Assembly: GCF_012271765.1 (NCBI RefSeq)
Contig: NZ_VRKO01000013.1
Coordinates: forward strand, 170,927-234,926
DNA: 64,000 nt
Direction: 5' to 3'
Origin: Erwinia rhapontici
GTDB taxonomy: Bacteria > Pseudomonadota > Gammaproteobacteria > Enterobacterales > Enterobacteriaceae
The translations under genes were made by a program, and so were the position numbers. The notes below the pieces were generated by a model, which was not told the DNA's origin, searched no databases, and saw only the letters and a program-made list of their open reading frames with translations. Shown here piece by piece: positions 8,726-18,506 of this stretch; the stretch's first letter is position 1, and every line of letters starts with the position of its first letter.

Positions 8726-9730
8726 ATGACCGCAAAACAATATGACACCCTGAACAATACCGCACTGCTGCGCCTCGCCGAAATGACACTGTTGCGCTAT
8801 CCGGCAGCGTTACAGGGCAAACTTAGCCTGCTGTGCCGTTCAGAAAACGCGACCTTTTTACTCGAAGCGGGTGGCAAACGTTATGCCTTGCGCCTGCACC
8901 GGGCGGATTATCACCAGCGTGCCGATATTGAAAGTGAGTTGCAGTGGCTGGATGCCCTACGTGAAACCGGCATCGATGTGCCGCAGGCGGTTGTCGATCG
9001 CGAAGGACAACGCGTACAAACCCTGATACTGGAGGAGGGTTCGGTACGTCATGCCGTGCTGTTCCACTGGATCGAGGGGGAGATGCCGGGGACCGATGTT
9101 GATCCGCGCGCCTTTCAGCAACTGGGTAATATTACCGCTCGCCTGCATCAGCACAGCCGCAGCTGGCAGCGCCCGGCGGGTTTTCAGCGTATCATCTGGG
9201 ATCATCAGACCATGGTCAGCCCACAAAGCCATTGGGGCGACTGGCGCGATGCGCCGAATTTGCGCGTCCAGGATCACGGCATTGTGGAGGAGACGATCGC
9301 GCGAGTGGGATCGACGCTGGCAGAGTTCGGCAAGGAAACCCGCAACTACGGGCTGATCCACGCCGATCTGCGACTGACGAATCTGCTGCTGTATAAAGGC
9401 GAAACTCGGGTGATCGATTTTGATGACTGCGGTTTCGGCTGGTATCTGCACGATCTGGCGGCGGCGATCAGTTTTGTCGAGCACCATCCGCGTGCCGCAG
9501 AATGGGTTGAACACTGGATCCGGGGTTACGAGCAGGTTGCACATATCACCGATGCTGAGATGGAAAGGATACCCGCGCTACTGATCCAGCGCCGGATCCA
9601 GCTGCTGGCCTGGGCGGGATCGCATGCGGAAACGGAGATGGCGCAAAGTCTTGGGCCACAGTGGGCGGATCATTCTGTGCGTTTGTGCCACCGCTACCTT
9701 GAGACGCGCGATCTGCCTGTTGGCGTATAA
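8726..9730 (+). CDS. APH-fold small-molecule kinase (phosphotransferase enzyme family)
   Basis: Cytoplasmic kinase of 334 residues in the APH/choline kinase/homoserine kinase II superfamily. The ATP lobe is N-terminal (FLLEAGGKRYALRLHR, about 44-60). The catalytic loop is HADLRLTNLLL (about 212-222), with catalytic Asp and Asn, and the metal-binding DFDDCGFGWYLHDLA follows at about 232-246. Relatives phosphorylate homoserine, hydroxylysine, ethanolamine or other amino alcohols. The divergent ethanolamine-type permease and downstream AraC-type regulator suggest uptake and phosphorylation of an amino alcohol. The usual partner, a PLP-dependent phospho-lyase, is not in the window. Confidence 0.8.
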   Translation: MTAKQYDTLNNTALLRLAEMTLLRYPAALQGKLSLLCRSENATFLLEAGGKRYALRLHRADYHQRADIESELQWLDALRETGIDVPQAVVDREGQRVQTLILEEGSVRHAVLFHWIEGEMPGTDVDPRAFQQLGNITARLHQHSRSWQRPAGFQRIIWDHQTMVSPQSHWGDWRDAPNLRVQDHGIVEETIARVGSTLAEFGKETRNYGLIHADLRLTNLLLYKGETRVIDFDDCGFGWYLHDLAAAISFVEHHPRAAEWVEHWIRGYEQVAHITDAEMERIPALLIQRRIQLLAWAGSHAETEMAQSLGPQWADHSVRLCHRYLETRDLPVGV

Positions 9731-9894
9731 CCCTCATGTTACTGCACCGTGGACGGGCAACGCTGCGCCTCCACAGTGCTTATTCGCACTGAGCCGTAGG
9801 CTAACACGCTGATTTTGTCCGATGTTGTGGTTGGTACGCAATTTGCTGTGTAAAGAGGAGTAAAGAGCCCACACCGCAGCAGGAGGCATTAATC

Positions 9895-10962
9895 ATGTTA
9901 CCCAACCCATTGGCCCGTTCAGAAACCAGCCATGTTCTGCACAGTGCCAGCGCCTGCAATCGTGGGGTCCTGGCTGCTGCTGCCAGTGGACTGAGCGAGT
10001 TTATCTGCCACAGCGGCGGTGACGTTGATCGAATTTTTGGCGTCAGCGGTATCGACCCGGAGTTGCTGGCACAGCCCACGCTCAGTCTGGGCTTAATCAA
10101 CTATTGCCGGGTGATGGAAGAAGCGGCACGGTATTCAGGTTGTGATAACTTCGGTTTACATTACGGCAGGCAGTTTAAACCGCAGTCATTAGGTCTGATT
10201 GGCTACATCGGTCTGTGCAGCGCCACGCTGGAACAGGCACTGCACAATGTGGCGAATGCGTTTCCGTGGCACCAGCACGATACGCTGACGCGGCTGGTGG
10301 ATAAGGGGGACTGCTGGCGGCTGGATTATCAGGTGCGTCACGGTGCTATCCTCTGCCGTCGCCAGGATGCGGAACTCACGCTCGGCATGTTCCTTAACCT
10401 GATCCGCCATGTGGCAGGAAAAAACTGGGCGCCGCGTGAGGTGCATTTCGAACACCCACGTCCCTCACAATGGCATGAGCACTGTAAAGTGTTCGATGCC
10501 CCTGTCTATTTCGATCAACCTTTCAACTCCTTACTGATCCCGAAACGCGATTTGCTCCGTGCGATGCCGGACAGCGATCCCTTATTACTGAGCGTAATGC
10601 AGGATGCTATCCAGCGTCTGAACAGCAGTACGCCGCAGCAGAATATCGTCGATCAGGCGCGGGCGCAGGTTCATCTGGTGATCCTGCAAGGGGAACCTGT
10701 ACTGGATGATGTGGCGGAAAAAATGGGGTTGTCGAGCTGGTCATTACAGCGACGCCTGCGCGAGGAAGGGCTGAGTTTTACCACGCTGGTGGATAACGTA
10801 CGCTGCGAAATGGCGAAACACTATTTGCAGCAGCGTCAGCTGCCGATTTCCGAAATGGCCCTGTTATTGGGATATTCTGAGGTCAGTGCATTCTCCCGTG
10901 CCTTTCGTCGCTGGTTTGGCATCAGCCCACGTCAGTGGCGACAGGATGAGCTGACAGGATAA
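9895..10962 (+). CDS. AraC-family regulator with N-terminal Arabinose_bd-type domain
   Basis: DNA-binding regulator of 355 residues. The N-terminal half (about 25-225) resembles the ligand domain of OruR/ArgR-like AraC proteins (LAQPTLSLGLINYCRVMEEAAR, FGLHYGRQFKPQSLGLIGY). The C-terminal AraC domain has two helix-turn-helix units: LDDVAEKMGLSSWSLQRRLREEG (about 263-285) and ISEMALLLGYSEVSAFSRAFRRWFG (about 318-342), ending SPRQWR. GCAGGAGGCATTAATC precedes the ATG. It follows the kinase gene by 164 bases and is the best candidate regulator of the permease/kinase pair. Confidence 0.85.
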   Translation: MLPNPLARSETSHVLHSASACNRGVLAAAASGLSEFICHSGGDVDRIFGVSGIDPELLAQPTLSLGLINYCRVMEEAARYSGCDNFGLHYGRQFKPQSLGLIGYIGLCSATLEQALHNVANAFPWHQHDTLTRLVDKGDCWRLDYQVRHGAILCRRQDAELTLGMFLNLIRHVAGKNWAPREVHFEHPRPSQWHEHCKVFDAPVYFDQPFNSLLIPKRDLLRAMPDSDPLLLSVMQDAIQRLNSSTPQQNIVDQARAQVHLVILQGEPVLDDVAEKMGLSSWSLQRRLREEGLSFTTLVDNVRCEMAKHYLQQRQLPISEMALLLGYSEVSAFSRAFRRWFGISPRQWRQDELTG

Positions 10963-11263
10963 GCCATCGTATGAGGTCACGAGTAAGGTATCACTGAAGG
11001 CTCGGATAATCCTTATATTTGCATCAAGATGACGTGGCTTATTTTAGTTAAATGACTATGATTCACATCCCCCATGTGATTTGTTACCGTGATAAATTAA
11101 AATAATTAAACATTTCAGTTTATTTTTATAATTTCTCTGTGGTAGTCTTCCGTGCCAAAGGCGTCCTGCCTTTATTTTATAATAACCCGTGCTGATTATA
11201 TTCTGGATATTCATTCCGGATCAGGGTTTTTATTTGAGTTATGAATTCATTCAGGGATATGAA
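10963..11263 (+). promoter_or_regulatory. AT-rich upstream region of the lipoprotein operon
   Basis: A 301-base AT-rich gap. A perfect TATAAT lies at 11127-11132, about 130 bases before the first lipoprotein start, without a good -35 hexamer. The AT-richness itself is unlike the flanking genes. The open frame running back to 11189 has no signal-peptide logic and is not used. Confidence 0.4.
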
Positions 11264-11938
11264 ATGAAATCCAAATGCCTTGTTGTTTTAACCTTATTAA
11301 GCGCGTCGGTGATCACCGGCTGCGCGACGGAATCCTCACGTTCTATTGAAGCCCCTCAGGTTGCAGCTGCGACTCAGCCACACTATCAGGGCGTAAAAAG
11401 CCCGATTGCTGTCGGTAAGTTTGATAACCGCTCTGCGTATATGAATGGCATATTTTCTGACGGTGTCGATCGGTTAGGTAACCAGTCGAAAACCATCCTG
11501 ATTACCCATTTGCAGCAGACTGGCCGTTTTAATGTGCTGGACCGCGCTAACCTTGATGAGCTGAAAGCCGAAGCGCAGTACAAAGGCAGCCAGCAGTCCA
11601 TTACAGGTGCCAACTATGTTATCACCGGCGATATTACCGAGTTTGGTCGTAAAGAAGTGGGCGACCAGCAGCTGTGGGGCATTCTTGGCCGCGGTAAGTC
11701 TCAGGTCGCCTATGCCAAAGTGAACCTGAATGTGGTGGATGTCACCACCTCAGAAGTGGTGTATTCCGTTCAGGGCGCAGGTGAATACACTCTGTCTAAT
11801 CGCGAAGTGATTGGCTTTGGTGGTACCGCCAGCTATGACTCCACGCTGAATGGTAAAGTGATGGATTTAGCGGTACGCGAAGCAGTGAATCATCTGGTGA
11901 ATGGAATCGAATCTGGCGCATGGCGTCCGGTTAAATAA
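11264..11938 (+). CDS. CsgG/HfaB-family outer-membrane lipoprotein
   Basis: Lipoprotein of 224 residues. The signal peptide ends in the lipobox VITGC with Cys20 as lipid attachment site. The body resembles CsgG, the curli secretion pore lipoprotein (PIAVGKFDNRSAY, FNVLDRANLDELKAEAQYKGSQQ, ANYVITGDITEFG). It is not accompanied by curli genes, so it is a CsgG relative rather than CsgG itself. ATG at 11264 is preferred to an upstream frame because the signal peptide begins there and AGGGA lies before it. It opens a three-lipoprotein operon whose order matches the Neisseria NMB1164-1163-1162 arrangement. Confidence 0.85.
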   Translation: MKSKCLVVLTLLSASVITGCATESSRSIEAPQVAAATQPHYQGVKSPIAVGKFDNRSAYMNGIFSDGVDRLGNQSKTILITHLQQTGRFNVLDRANLDELKAEAQYKGSQQSITGANYVITGDITEFGRKEVGDQQLWGILGRGKSQVAYAKVNLNVVDVTTSEVVYSVQGAGEYTLSNREVIGFGGTASYDSTLNGKVMDLAVREAVNHLVNGIESGAWRPVK

Positions 11939-11956
11939 AATAATAAGGAATTAACA

Positions 11957-12307
11957 GTGAAGATGATTAACGTTGTCTGCGTGGCTGCCGCCGCGCTGCT
12001 AATGACGGCCTGTGCCCAAAAAAAAGAAACGGTCTATTACTGGGGGGATTACCAGTCCTCACTTTATAGCTATTACAAACGTGACAAATCACCTGAACAA
12101 CAGATTGAATCGCTGAACGCGGTGGTTGAGCAGGCGAAAGCAAAAAATAAACCCGTACCTCCTGGCTTGCATGCCCAGATAGGATTGCTATATGTGGAAA
12201 CCAGCCGTCCAGACCTGGCTTTTCAGCAGTTCAATGCCGAAAAATCACAGTTCCCGGAATCAGCCGCTTATATGGATTTTCTGATGCGCAATAAGGACAA
12301 GAAATAA
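11957..12307 (+). CDS. DUF4810 domain lipoprotein
   Basis: Lipoprotein of 116 residues with signal peptide and lipobox LMTAC (Cys19 from the GTG start). YYWGDYQSSLYSYYK, followed by helices with PVPPGLHAQIGLLYVETSRPDLAFQQFNAEKSQFPES, is the DUF4810 pattern and looks like one to two TPR-like repeats. GTG at 11957 has AAGGAA six bases upstream; the ATG two codons later is an alternative. It is 18 bases after the CsgG-like gene and overlaps the stop of the next gene's start region by one base (TAATG). It probably connects the other two lipoproteins in one complex. Confidence 0.8.
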   Translation: MKMINVVCVAAAALLMTACAQKKETVYYWGDYQSSLYSYYKRDKSPEQQIESLNAVVEQAKAKNKPVPPGLHAQIGLLYVETSRPDLAFQQFNAEKSQFPESAAYMDFLMRNKDKK

Positions 12308-12954
12308 TGAAATTACGGATCTTTATTGCCGCAGCTGTGGCGCTGGTACTGAGTGGTTGTGCTAAACAGATGCCTTATGACTATACGGCTTTTCGTGCCA
12401 GCAAACCTACCTCGATTGTGGTGTTGCCTGCGAAGAACAGCAGCCCGGATATTCAGGCTGCCCACAGTCTGGTGTCGGTGATAACCGCGCCGCTGGCCGA
12501 GTCCGGTTATTATGTGTTCCCGGTGGCGGTGGTAGATAAAACCTTTGAGCAGAACGGCCTGGCCAGTGCCGATGATGCTCAGGGTGTCAGCACCGCTAAA
12601 CTACACGAGATTTTCCATGCTGATGCGGCGCTGTATGTTGAAGTGATCAGCTACGGCACCCAATATAGGGTCGTGGACAGTGCGACTCAGGTCAGCGCAG
12701 TAGCACGTCTGGTTGACCTGCGTACCGGTAAACAGATCTGGGCGGGTAAAGGCTTTGCGTCCGATGCTCAGGACAACAGTAACAACGGCCTGGTGGGCAT
12801 GTTGATAACGGCAGCGGTGAAGCAAATCTCCAACAATATGACCGACAAAAGTCATGATATAGCGATTATTGCCGGGAGCACGATGCTCTCTGCCGATGGT
12901 CGCAACGGCAGTATCCTGCCAGGGCCGCGCGCCAAAGTGAAAACGGCGTTATAA
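12307..12954 (+). CDS. DUF799 (GNA1162-like) lipoprotein
   Basis: Lipoprotein of 215 residues, lipobox VLSGC (Cys18). The mature part (PTSIVVLPAKNSSPDIQAAHSLVSVITAPLAESGYYVFPVAVV; LYVEVISYGTQY; ARLVDLRTGKQIWAGKG) matches the DUF799 family that includes meningococcal GNA1162, whose fold resembles the periplasmic domain of TolB/CsgG-type proteins. It is the last gene of the three-lipoprotein operon, sharing TAATG with the gene before, and ends at a 16-bp hairpin. The physiological role of this trio is not known. Confidence 0.85.
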   Translation: MKLRIFIAAAVALVLSGCAKQMPYDYTAFRASKPTSIVVLPAKNSSPDIQAAHSLVSVITAPLAESGYYVFPVAVVDKTFEQNGLASADDAQGVSTAKLHEIFHADAALYVEVISYGTQYRVVDSATQVSAVARLVDLRTGKQIWAGKGFASDAQDNSNNGLVGMLITAAVKQISNNMTDKSHDIAIIAGSTMLSADGRNGSILPGPRAKVKTAL

Positions 12955-12961
12955 CGCTGAT

Positions 12962-12999
12962 GCAAACAGGGGCGATCGCAGAGGATCGCCCCTGTTTGC
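12962..12999. terminator. Strong bidirectional hairpin between lipoprotein operon and sbcC
   Basis: Perfect 16-bp stem: arms GCAAACAGGGGCGATC and GATCGCCCCTGTTTGC around a 6-base loop, in the 47-base gap between convergent genes. Confidence 0.85.
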
Positions 13000-13001
13000 T
13001 G

Positions 13002-16000
13002 CTATTGCCCCGGTGTTTCCAGTCTGCTGTAACCCAGTCCGTTAATCTTTTTCACCTTTATCTGCACCGGAATACGTTCCTTCATTGCCTCAACGTGGCT
13101 GATTACCCCAATCGTTTTGCCACTGGCATTGAGCGCATCCAGCGCATCAAGCGCACTGTCGAGTGTTTCCGCATCCAGCGTGCCAAAGCCTTCATCCAGG
13201 AACAGTGACTCAATACGGGTTTTATGGCTGACCAGATCGGAAAGGGCCAGCGCCAGCGCCAGACTGACAAGGAAGCTTTCGCCACCGGACAGCGTGCGGG
13301 TATCACGCTGTGCGTCAGCCTGCCAGGTATCAACAACCTGAAGCTCTAACGCTTCCTGCGATTTGCGCTGCAACAGATAGCGACCGTGCAGACGGTTAAG
13401 CTGATTGTTGGCCAGCCACACCAGATGATCTAACGTCAGCCCCTGGGCAAAGCGGCGGAATTTATCCCCTTCTTTGGAACCGATAAGCTGATTGAGGTAG
13501 CTCCAGTCTTCCAACTGCTGTTCGTTAGCGGCGATCTCAGCCAGCAATGTCTGCTGTTGTGTGCGCCGTTCGCTGTCATCTCGCAGCTGCTGACGTAGCT
13601 GACCCTGCTGGCTGGCCAGCTCGCGCAGTTGCTGATTTAACTCACTCAGCTGGCTTTCCAGTAGTATCCGTTGTGCAGGCAGGTCATCAAAATGGCCTGA
13701 TTGGTTCACCATTTCGTCTAATTGCGATTGTAGATTAATCAACTGCTCATTTAGTGATTTATGCTGTCCGGTCAGGGTATTTATCCTGTCCTGCTGCTGT
13801 TGCCACGCAGTCTGCGCCTGGCGAACGGCCTGCGCATGCTGTTCCGTCTCTGTTCGCAGCTGCTGCTGTGCAGTCGTAACGTCGCGATCGCCAAACAATG
13901 CCTGGCGCTGCTGCTGGCAGTGCTTCAGCGTTTCCTGCTGTTGTTGCAGACGCTGGTCGAGCTGAGCCAGGCGTGCCTGTTGTTGTTGTAACTCTTCTTC
14001 CAGCGCCTGTTGGCGGCTGGAGAGTGTCGCCAGTTCAGGGACCAGCGCAGCCAGCGCCTCGCTGTTGCTGCGCCACTGTTGCCACTCCGTTTCGCGCAGC
14101 TGCAACCAGCGCTGGTAATCACCATCCTGCGGCAGTGTCAGCCCCAGCGGTGCAACCCCTTCTGCCAGCTTGATGCGCAACTGTTGTGCGCGCTGTTCAT
14201 CCAGGGTGAGCTGTTGCTGCTGTTCGCTCTGCGTCTGCGTGGCGGCAGTAAACTGCTGCTGCTGAAGCTGGATCTGCTGTTGCAGGGCCTGCCAGGCCTG
14301 CTGATGCTGATACAGCGCCTCTTTTTGCTGCTGGCAGTGGCGCAACGCTTGCTCCAGCTGCTGTAACTGCTGCTGCTTTGCCGTTTCCTGCTCATCCTGC
14401 TGTGCCAGCCAGTTGCTGGTCTGTTGATGCTGCTGCGGGCTGAGTGACAGCGCCAGGGCGGCGGTGGCGGACTGCCATTGCTGCTCCAGTTGCTGCATCT
14501 GACGGTTCAGTTCCGCCTCTTCCTGCAACTGGCGCTCGTCCTGCTGTTGCGCCTGTTTAAGCTGCGCGGCGCAGGTACTGCCCTGATCTTTAAGCTGTTC
14601 AACATCACGCTTTAATGCGTCCAGCCGCTGCTGATTTTCCGACAGCTGTAACGCCTGATACTGCTGTACGGCCGGATGGTTTTCTGAACCGCACAGCGGG
14701 CAGGGCTGGCCCGCTTCCAGCTGTGCCCGGTGCTGTTCCAGATCGGCAATACGCCGCTCCAGCTCACAGCGCTTTTCCAGGTCCTGCTGATGTTGATATT
14801 TCTCTTTCCAGCTGGCCCGCAGGGTAAGTAACTGCTCACTGTTTTGCTGGATCTGTTGCGTTAGCGTTTGGCGCTCCTGCTGTAAGCGCGTGAGGCGTAT
14901 GTTCAACTGCTGCCACTGCGGGAGCAGGGTGGCCAGCAATAACCGCTGCGGGCGCTGGCGGGCAAATTGCTCCAGGGCGGCGCGCAGCGTCTCTTCGGGG
15001 TGCAGCTGTTGTAGCGAGGCCAGCTGTTGCTGCACTTGATCGAGGCTGGTCTGTGCGGCGGCCAGCTGCTGCTGTAACGGGGCCTGCTGCTGCTGGAACT
15101 GCTGGCTGGACTGCTCACACTCCTGTACCTGGCGCTGCTGGGCCTGGAGTCGCAAGCGTTGTGCGGTCAGTGACTGCTCACTATCCTGCTGCTGGCTAAA
15201 GCGTTCACGCCACAGCGGCAGATGCTCGCCATAGTGCGCATACGACGGATGTGCCTCACGCCAGGTGCTTAACTGCTGCTGTTGCGCCTGTTTTTCCTGT
15301 TGAGTCTGCTGGTTTTTAGCGCTTTCCTGCTGGCGCGTGGTGAGTGCAAGTTGGTGTTCACTTCGCTCACGCTCCAGCTGCTGTTGCTGTTCGCGCAATG
15401 TGGCCAGTTGCAAATCAAGCGGCAGGACCTGTTCGGCGATCAGGGTTTCCTGTTGCAAACGCAGCGTCTGGTGTTGCGCCTGCGCCTGCACGATCTGCTC
15501 TTGCTGCTGCGTGGCCAGAACCAGCGCCTGCTGTGCCTGCTCCCGCTGTTGATCCAGCTGCTGCGCGCTGACGGTCAGCTGTTGCTGCTCCCGTTGCACG
15601 CGTTCAATCTGTTGCAGTTCCTGACTTTTTTTCAGTTGGATCTGCTGTTGTGAAGTAAGCACCTGCTCCTGCTCCACACTTTGTGCCAGCTGGCTGTTAA
15701 GGAGGGCGCACTGCTCTTCGGTGAGCAAACTCATACCGCTGGACTGGGCGCGCAGGGTATCCAGCGTCACCTTCGCCTGTTTATGGCGATCAAACACCGC
15801 CGCCGACAGTCGACCGTATATTTCGGTGCCGGTCAGCTCTTCCAGTAGCTCGGCACGTTTATTGGCATCGGCATTGAGGAACGCGGCAAACTGCCCTTGT
15901 GACAGCATCATCGATTTGGTGAAGCGTTCGAAGTCCAGCCCGGTCAGGCTGGCTACCCTCTCCAGCTTATCTTTGACCTTGTCGGCCACGATGTGATTAT

Positions 16001-16361
16001 CGCTACAGCGTGCCAGCTCAACCCGCGGTGCCTGCAGGTTGCCATCGGCGGCGCCGCGAGCGCGGCTCTGGCTCCAGAAAGCGCGCCAGGCAACACCTTT
16101 CACCTCAAATTCCACTTCTGCCAGGCACTCGGCGGTATCACGGGTCATCAGGTCATTTTGCGACTGAGTGATGCCTTTCAGGCGCGGTGTTTCGTGATAC
16201 AACGCGAGGCAGATGGCATCCAGCAGGGTGGTTTTACCTGCGCCCGTCGGGCCGGTAATGGCGAACAGGCCGTTGCTGGCAAAAGGTTCTGCGGTGAAGT
16301 CGATTTTCCACTCCCCCTTCAGCGAGTTGAGGTTTTTAAAGCGCAGCGTCAGAATTTTCAT
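13002..16361 (-). CDS. sbcC: Nuclease SbcCD subunit C (SMC-like ATPase)
   Basis: SbcC is the Rad50-like ATPase of the SbcCD complex, which cuts hairpins and double-strand breaks at inverted repeats. Walker [10 protein letters not shown] is at residues 37-45. Two long coiled-coil arms flank the zinc hook CPLC (Cys554, Cys557). The signature TLSGGESF and Walker [12 protein letters not shown] are C-terminal. At 1119 residues it is longer than E. coli SbcC (about 1048), and the arms are extremely glutamine-rich, with runs of CAG codons giving a CTG/CAG-rich gene. The start ATG shares ATGA with the sbcD stop. Confidence 0.97.
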   Translation of the reverse strand: MKILTLRFKNLNSLKGEWKIDFTAEPFASNGLFAITGPTGAGKTTLLDAICLALYHETPRLKGITQSQNDLMTRDTAECLAEVEFEVKGVAWRAFWSQSRARGAADGNLQAPRVELARCSDNHIVADKVKDKLERVASLTGLDFERFTKSMMLSQGQFAAFLNADANKRAELLEELTGTEIYGRLSAAVFDRHKQAKVTLDTLRAQSSGMSLLTEEQCALLNSQLAQSVEQEQVLTSQQQIQLKKSQELQQIERVQREQQQLTVSAQQLDQQREQAQQALVLATQQQEQIVQAQAQHQTLRLQQETLIAEQVLPLDLQLATLREQQQQLERERSEHQLALTTRQQESAKNQQTQQEKQAQQQQLSTWREAHPSYAHYGEHLPLWRERFSQQQDSEQSLTAQRLRLQAQQRQVQECEQSSQQFQQQQAPLQQQLAAAQTSLDQVQQQLASLQQLHPEETLRAALEQFARQRPQRLLLATLLPQWQQLNIRLTRLQQERQTLTQQIQQNSEQLLTLRASWKEKYQHQQDLEKRCELERRIADLEQHRAQLEAGQPCPLCGSENHPAVQQYQALQLSENQQRLDALKRDVEQLKDQGSTCAAQLKQAQQQDERQLQEEAELNRQMQQLEQQWQSATAALALSLSPQQHQQTSNWLAQQDEQETAKQQQLQQLEQALRHCQQQKEALYQHQQAWQALQQQIQLQQQQFTAATQTQSEQQQQLTLDEQRAQQLRIKLAEGVAPLGLTLPQDGDYQRWLQLRETEWQQWRSNSEALAALVPELATLSSRQQALEEELQQQQARLAQLDQRLQQQQETLKHCQQQRQALFGDRDVTTAQQQLRTETEQHAQAVRQAQTAWQQQQDRINTLTGQHKSLNEQLINLQSQLDEMVNQSGHFDDLPAQRILLESQLSELNQQLRELASQQGQLRQQLRDDSERRTQQQTLLAEIAANEQQLEDWSYLNQLIGSKEGDKFRRFAQGLTLDHLVWLANNQLNRLHGRYLLQRKSQEALELQVVDTWQADAQRDTRTLSGGESFLVSLALALALSDLVSHKTRIESLFLDEGFGTLDAETLDSALDALDALNASGKTIGVISHVEAMKERIPVQIKVKKINGLGYSRLETPGQ

Positions 16362-17581
16362 GATGGCTGCTCCTCATGGCGAACGGCTTCCAGCGTTTGA
16401 GCAAACAGCACTCTGGCGCGTTCCAGCCGTTCAGGTTCCTCGGCCTCCAGCGCCAGACGGCGGGAAAACACCTCTTCAACACTCAATTCATTCAGCGTTT
16501 CATTGTTCTGTCGGGCGATCACCTGTTCGCGCTGTTCGCGGCTGCGACGCAGCAGCACCACTTCTACGGGCAGGGATTCGGTCAGCTCCTGGATACGGCG
16601 CTGTAACTCACTGAGGTAAGCATCGGTGACGATTTCAATGTCCAGCCAGATGGTGCCACCCTGTGGATCGGCCGTGAGAGCCGCCAACTGCTGCTCAATC
16701 TGTTCCAGAGAGCCTTTGATCATCTGCATTGGCTGGAATAACGGGATCGGTAAGGCTTCGACCGCGCTGAGTTTGCCGTTGCTGAAGTCGACCTGAAACA
16801 CGCTTTTGGCTTTACCCAGCTCATCAAAACTGAGCGGGATCGGCGAGCCGCTGTAGCGAATATGATCGCTATCGGCAATGCGCTGAGCGCGATGGATATG
16901 CCCCAGGGCGATATAGTCCGCAGGGGGAAAACAATCGGCGGGGAAGGCATCCAGCGTGCCGATATAGATATCACGCACCGCATCGCTTTTGGTCACGCCC
17001 ATCGTTGTCAGATGGCCGGTGGCAATAATGGGTAGCGGCAGGCCCAGCGCATCACGTTGTTTCAGCGCTTCCTGCCAGCACTGCTGATAGTGTTCAGTTA
17101 TGGCTTCCAGCAGGCTTTGCTGCTTTTCACGCCCTGACTGCCCGCTCTGGCTGCGCAGAATATCGCGCGGGCGCAAAAATGGAATGGCGCACAGCAGTGC
17201 TCCTGGCTGGCCATCGCGGCGATTAAGAACCAGAACCTGTTGACGAACATCGTCGCAGGCGGCGGCGATCACCCGAGTGTTCAGGCAGGCCAGCAGCTCG
17301 CGGGATTCATTCAGCATGGCGACTGAATCGTGATTGCCGCCCAGTACCACCAGTTGACAGCCGGTCTGCTGCAGATTGACCACGAAGCGGTTATACAGCT
17401 CACGCGCGTAGCTCGGCGGAGAGCCAGTATCAAAGATATCGCCTGCCACAATAATCGCATCCGCCTGCTGTGCTTCTGCGTTCACCAGCAGCCAGTCAAG
17501 AAATGCCTGGTGCTCGGCTGCCCGGCTTTTGGTGTAGAAAAACTGGCCAAGATGCCAGTCGGCAGTATGAATGATGCGCAT
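16358..17581 (-). CDS. sbcD: Nuclease SbcCD subunit D
   Basis: SbcD is the Mre11-like calcineurin-fold nuclease partner of SbcC. Metal-binding motifs are HTADWHLG (Asp8, His10), AGDIFD (Asp48), GGNHD (Asn83, His84), GHLTT and GHIHRAQ. The 407 residues compare with about 400 in E. coli. ATG at 17581 is chosen because homology starts at [10 protein letters not shown] and AAAGGA lies upstream; 17 extra upstream codons have no homology. It is translationally coupled to sbcC by a 4-base overlap and divergent from phoB. Confidence 0.97.
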   Translation of the reverse strand: MRIIHTADWHLGQFFYTKSRAAEHQAFLDWLLVNAEAQQADAIIVAGDIFDTGSPPSYARELYNRFVVNLQQTGCQLVVLGGNHDSVAMLNESRELLACLNTRVIAAACDDVRQQVLVLNRRDGQPGALLCAIPFLRPRDILRSQSGQSGREKQQSLLEAITEHYQQCWQEALKQRDALGLPLPIIATGHLTTMGVTKSDAVRDIYIGTLDAFPADCFPPADYIALGHIHRAQRIADSDHIRYSGSPIPLSFDELGKAKSVFQVDFSNGKLSAVEALPIPLFQPMQMIKGSLEQIEQQLAALTADPQGGTIWLDIEIVTDAYLSELQRRIQELTESLPVEVVLLRRSREQREQVIARQNNETLNELSVEEVFSRRLALEAEEPERLERARVLFAQTLEAVRHEEQPS

Positions 17582-17723
17582 GGGGGTCCTTTCATGGCAG
17601 AAAGCGTGGGGAGTATTATACCTGTCCTGCATCCCGAATTATTCAGAGCAGATAAACATATTGATGAGGAGGGGATTTTATTTAATTCCATCAATGCTTT
17701 TAGGGGGTGCTTTTTTCATAAAA

Positions 17724-17746
17724 GTGTCATAAAACTGACGCATAAT
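17724..17746 (+). promoter_or_regulatory. Pho box and promoter of phoB
   Basis: GTGTCATAAAACTGACGC (17724-17741) is nearly identical to the E. coli phoB Pho box, with two 7-base repeats 11 bases apart. It is followed by CATAAT, a likely -10. A further half-site-like TTTTCATAAA lies just upstream. It indicates autoregulation by phospho-PhoB. Confidence 0.9.
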
Positions 17747-17793
17747 GGCGCCGCATATCCCCGTGACAACCTGTCACTGTAGCAGGAGCAATA

Positions 17794-18483
17794 ATGGCCA
17801 AGCGCATTCTGGTGGTTGAAGATGAAGCCCCAATCCGTGAGATGTTGTGTTTCGTTCTGGAACAAAATGACTATCAACCGATCGAAGCCGAGGACTATGA
17901 CAGCGCAGTAAGTATGCTCATTGAGCCGTGGCCGGATTTAATCCTGCTGGACTGGATGCTCCCGGGTGGTTCCGGCATTCAGTTTATTAAGCATCTGAAG
18001 CGTGAAGCCATGACCCGGGATATTCCGGTTATGATGCTGACCGCGCGTGGCGAAGAAGAAGATCGCGTCCGTGGCCTGGAAGTGGGTGCCGACGATTACA
18101 TTACGAAACCCTTCTCACCCAAAGAGCTGGTGGCCCGTATTAAAGCGGTGATGCGCCGTATTTCACCGATGGCGGTGGAAGAGGTGATTGAAATGCAGGG
18201 GCTGAGTCTTGATCCGTCATCGCATCGCGTGATGTCTGACACGCAACCGCTGGAAATGGGGCCGACCGAATATAAATTGCTGCACTTCTTTATGACGCAT
18301 CCTGAGCGTGTTTACAGCCGTGAGCAGTTGCTAAACCATGTCTGGGGAACTAACGTTTACGTCGAAGATCGTACCGTTGATGTGCACATTCGTCGCTTAC
18401 GTAAGGCGCTGGAACTGACCGGGCACGATCGTATGGTGCAGACGGTTCGCGGAACAGGTTATCGTTTCTCTGCACGCTATTGA
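17794..18483 (+). CDS. phoB: Phosphate regulon response regulator PhoB
   Basis: OmpR-type response regulator of 229 residues. The receiver domain (1-120) has acidic residues Glu9/Asp10/Glu11, phospho-acceptor Asp53 in LLDWMLPGG, and Thr and Lys in MLTARGEE and [10 protein letters not shown]. The winged helix effector domain (about 130-228) includes [25 protein letters not shown] and [15 protein letters not shown]. It is phosphorylated by PhoR under phosphate starvation and binds Pho boxes. GCAGGAGCAATA precedes the ATG; phoR follows after 23 bases. Confidence 0.98.
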   Translation: MAKRILVVEDEAPIREMLCFVLEQNDYQPIEAEDYDSAVSMLIEPWPDLILLDWMLPGGSGIQFIKHLKREAMTRDIPVMMLTARGEEEDRVRGLEVGADDYITKPFSPKELVARIKAVMRRISPMAVEEVIEMQGLSLDPSSHRVMSDTQPLEMGPTEYKLLHFFMTHPERVYSREQLLNHVWGTNVYVEDRTVDVHIRRLRKALELTGHDRMVQTVRGTGYRFSARY

Positions 18484-18506
18484 TTGTTCGCGCTGGAGTC
18501 TGAACC

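Noticed and set aside
8454..8729. 91-codon plus-strand frame before the kinase gene
   Set aside because: Arg-rich, no recognisable domain, and lies in a divergent promoter region.
13117..15653. Many plus-strand open frames across sbcC
   Set aside because: They are the reverse complement of Gln-rich CAG repeats, giving Leu/Cys/Ala-rich translations without homology.
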